A DNA stretch of 13,914 nucleotides from JBDTLH01 sp039934875 (GTDB lineage Bacteria; Acidobacteriota; Terriglobia; Terriglobales; Acidobacteriaceae), in the NCBI GenBank assembly GCA_039934875.1, contig JBDTLH010000114.1:1-13914 (forward strand). Reading direction: 5' to 3'. Shown here in pieces: positions 13,259-13,914 of the stretch. A program made the position numbers and the translations under genes. The notes beneath the pieces were generated by a model that made no database searches, had not been told where the DNA came from, and saw only the letters and a list, made by a program, of their open reading frames with translations. How positions within the stretch are numbered: position 1 is the first letter of the stretch; every line of letters starts with the position of its first letter.

Positions 13259-13282
13259 ATCTGATTTCCCCAGCTCTTTAAC

Positions 13283-13315
13283 CCAACGCCCGTTCCAACG
13301 ACGTTCCAACGCCCG
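13283..13315. repeat. short direct repeats upstream of the zinc-ribbon gene
   Basis: CGTTCCAACG occurs twice at an 11-bp interval (13291-13300, 13302-13311). CCAACGCCCG flanks them at 13283-13292 and 13306-13315. The role is unknown. An 11-bp period could fit binding on one face of the helix, or be chance expansion. Confidence 0.5.
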
Positions 13316-13319
13316 CGAT

Positions 13320-13913
13320 TCACAGCGTCTTCCCCAGCACCGTCCGCGCCACCGCCAGCATCCCGATCGCCTGCTCCGCCGGAGATGCCAGCGCTTCGGC
13401 GCGCTTCAGCGCGTCCACATAATCCACCTGCGCCGCCGCCTCATTGATCTCTTCGACGGTCTCCGCCGTCTGCTTCGCCTCCGGATGCGCTTGCCACGCC
13501 TCATCCAGTGCCGCATAGGCTATATCGAAATACTTGGTTGACTGCTGCTTGTTCCCCGATGTGCCTTCCGCGAACCCGGAGGCCGCCGCCTCTTTCGCCC
13601 GCATGGTCGGCGGCAGTCCCTTGAGCGCATCCGACCGGTCCTGCCCCTTGTTCTGGATGGCCTGCAGCACCGAGACATTCTCATCTTCCGCATGTGACAT
13701 CTCTGTAGGGCCCGTAATCCGCGAAGTTTGTTGCGCGATAACATCGCTCCTCAACGCTTCGTCGTATTTTTCCGCTCCCAGCGCCTTCTTCATGCTCTCC
13801 GTCGTGACCCTGACCGCAAGATTTCGCTCTGGTGAATCATCCACTTTGGCGAGCCAGTCGAGCAGCGCCAGCCCCGTCTTCTGCGCGACCGCCGGGTCCA
13901 CCTGCGGCGCCAT
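13320..13913 (-). CDS. hypothetical helical protein, possibly truncated at its N-terminus by the window
   Basis: There are 197 residues from an ATG that sits on the window edge, so the true N-terminus may lie outside. No family is recognised. The sequence is Ala/Glu/Lys-rich and predicted almost wholly helical, with no signal peptide, membrane segment or cysteine in the visible part. Segments such as YFDIAYAALDEAWQAHPEAK and YVDALKRAEALASPAEQA suggest helical-hairpin repeats of TPR-like type, but no full TPR is seen. It precedes the zinc-ribbon gene on the same strand by about 61 bp. Its long, low-gap, codon-consistent frame is the reason for calling it. Confidence 0.68.
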   Translation of the reverse strand: MAPQVDPAVAQKTGLALLDWLAKVDDSPERNLAVRVTTESMKKALGAEKYDEALRSDVIAQQTSRITGPTEMSHAEDENVSVLQAIQNKGQDRSDALKGLPPTMRAKEAAASGFAEGTSGNKQQSTKYFDIAYAALDEAWQAHPEAKQTAETVEEINEAAAQVDYVDALKRAEALASPAEQAIGMLAVARTVLGKTL

Positions 13914-13914
13914 G

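Noticed and set aside
1..13914. CRISPR array, tRNA, rRNA, insertion sequence or prophage genes
   Set aside because: No regularly spaced repeats with spacers, no transposase or integrase motifs, and no cloverleaf or rRNA-like sequence were recognised on either strand.

Overview
The window looks like a stretch of bacterial chromosome from a GC-rich soil or freshwater organism. The best guess is Acidobacteriota (Terriglobia-like). That rests on weak cues: the large secreted heparinase-like protein, the TPR lipoprotein, the receiver/HD-GYP regulator, and the heptameric tandem repeat between genes. No rRNA, tRNA, CRISPR array, insertion sequence or phage gene was seen. The window reads as ordinary core or accessory chromosome, not a mobile island.

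Layout. (1) A TPR lipoprotein on the minus strand (1-752) runs off the left edge. (2) Divergent from it is a tight four-gene plus-strand operon (880-4269) for a NitT/TauT/SsuABC-type ABC importer. Its order is permease 1, ATPase, permease 2, substrate-binding protein, with overlaps or very short gaps throughout. (3) A strong bidirectional terminator (4299-4331) separates it from a convergent 1473-residue secreted protein (8802-4381) made of two heparinase II/III-like modules joined by a proline-rich linker. (4) On the plus strand follow a 100-residue hydrophilic, probably disordered protein and a secreted beta-propeller protein. (5) An ECF-like sigma factor on the minus strand (11233-10679) converges on the propeller gene. 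Its last codons and its stop lie in a heptamer tandem repeat. (6) A 303-bp divergent regulatory region holds a 10-bp inverted repeat, a TATAAT box and overlapping hairpins. (7) A receiver/HD-GYP response regulator is translationally coupled (ATGA) to pterin-4a-carbinolamine dehydratase. (8) Two minus-strand genes end the window: a small zinc-ribbon-like protein and an unrecognised helical protein that may be cut by the right edge.

How the genes work together. The importer operon is self-contained, and its substrate cannot be read from the sequence because no catabolic gene is beside it. The heparinase-like protein would act outside the cytoplasm on uronic-acid polysaccharides. The sigma factor and HD-GYP regulator share a divergent control region and may be coregulated. 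I see no clear undescribed multi-gene system. The most unusual items are the tandem lyase with a second module lacking the His-x-His signature, the repeat-derived gene ends, and the layered inverted repeats between the sigma factor and HD-GYP genes.
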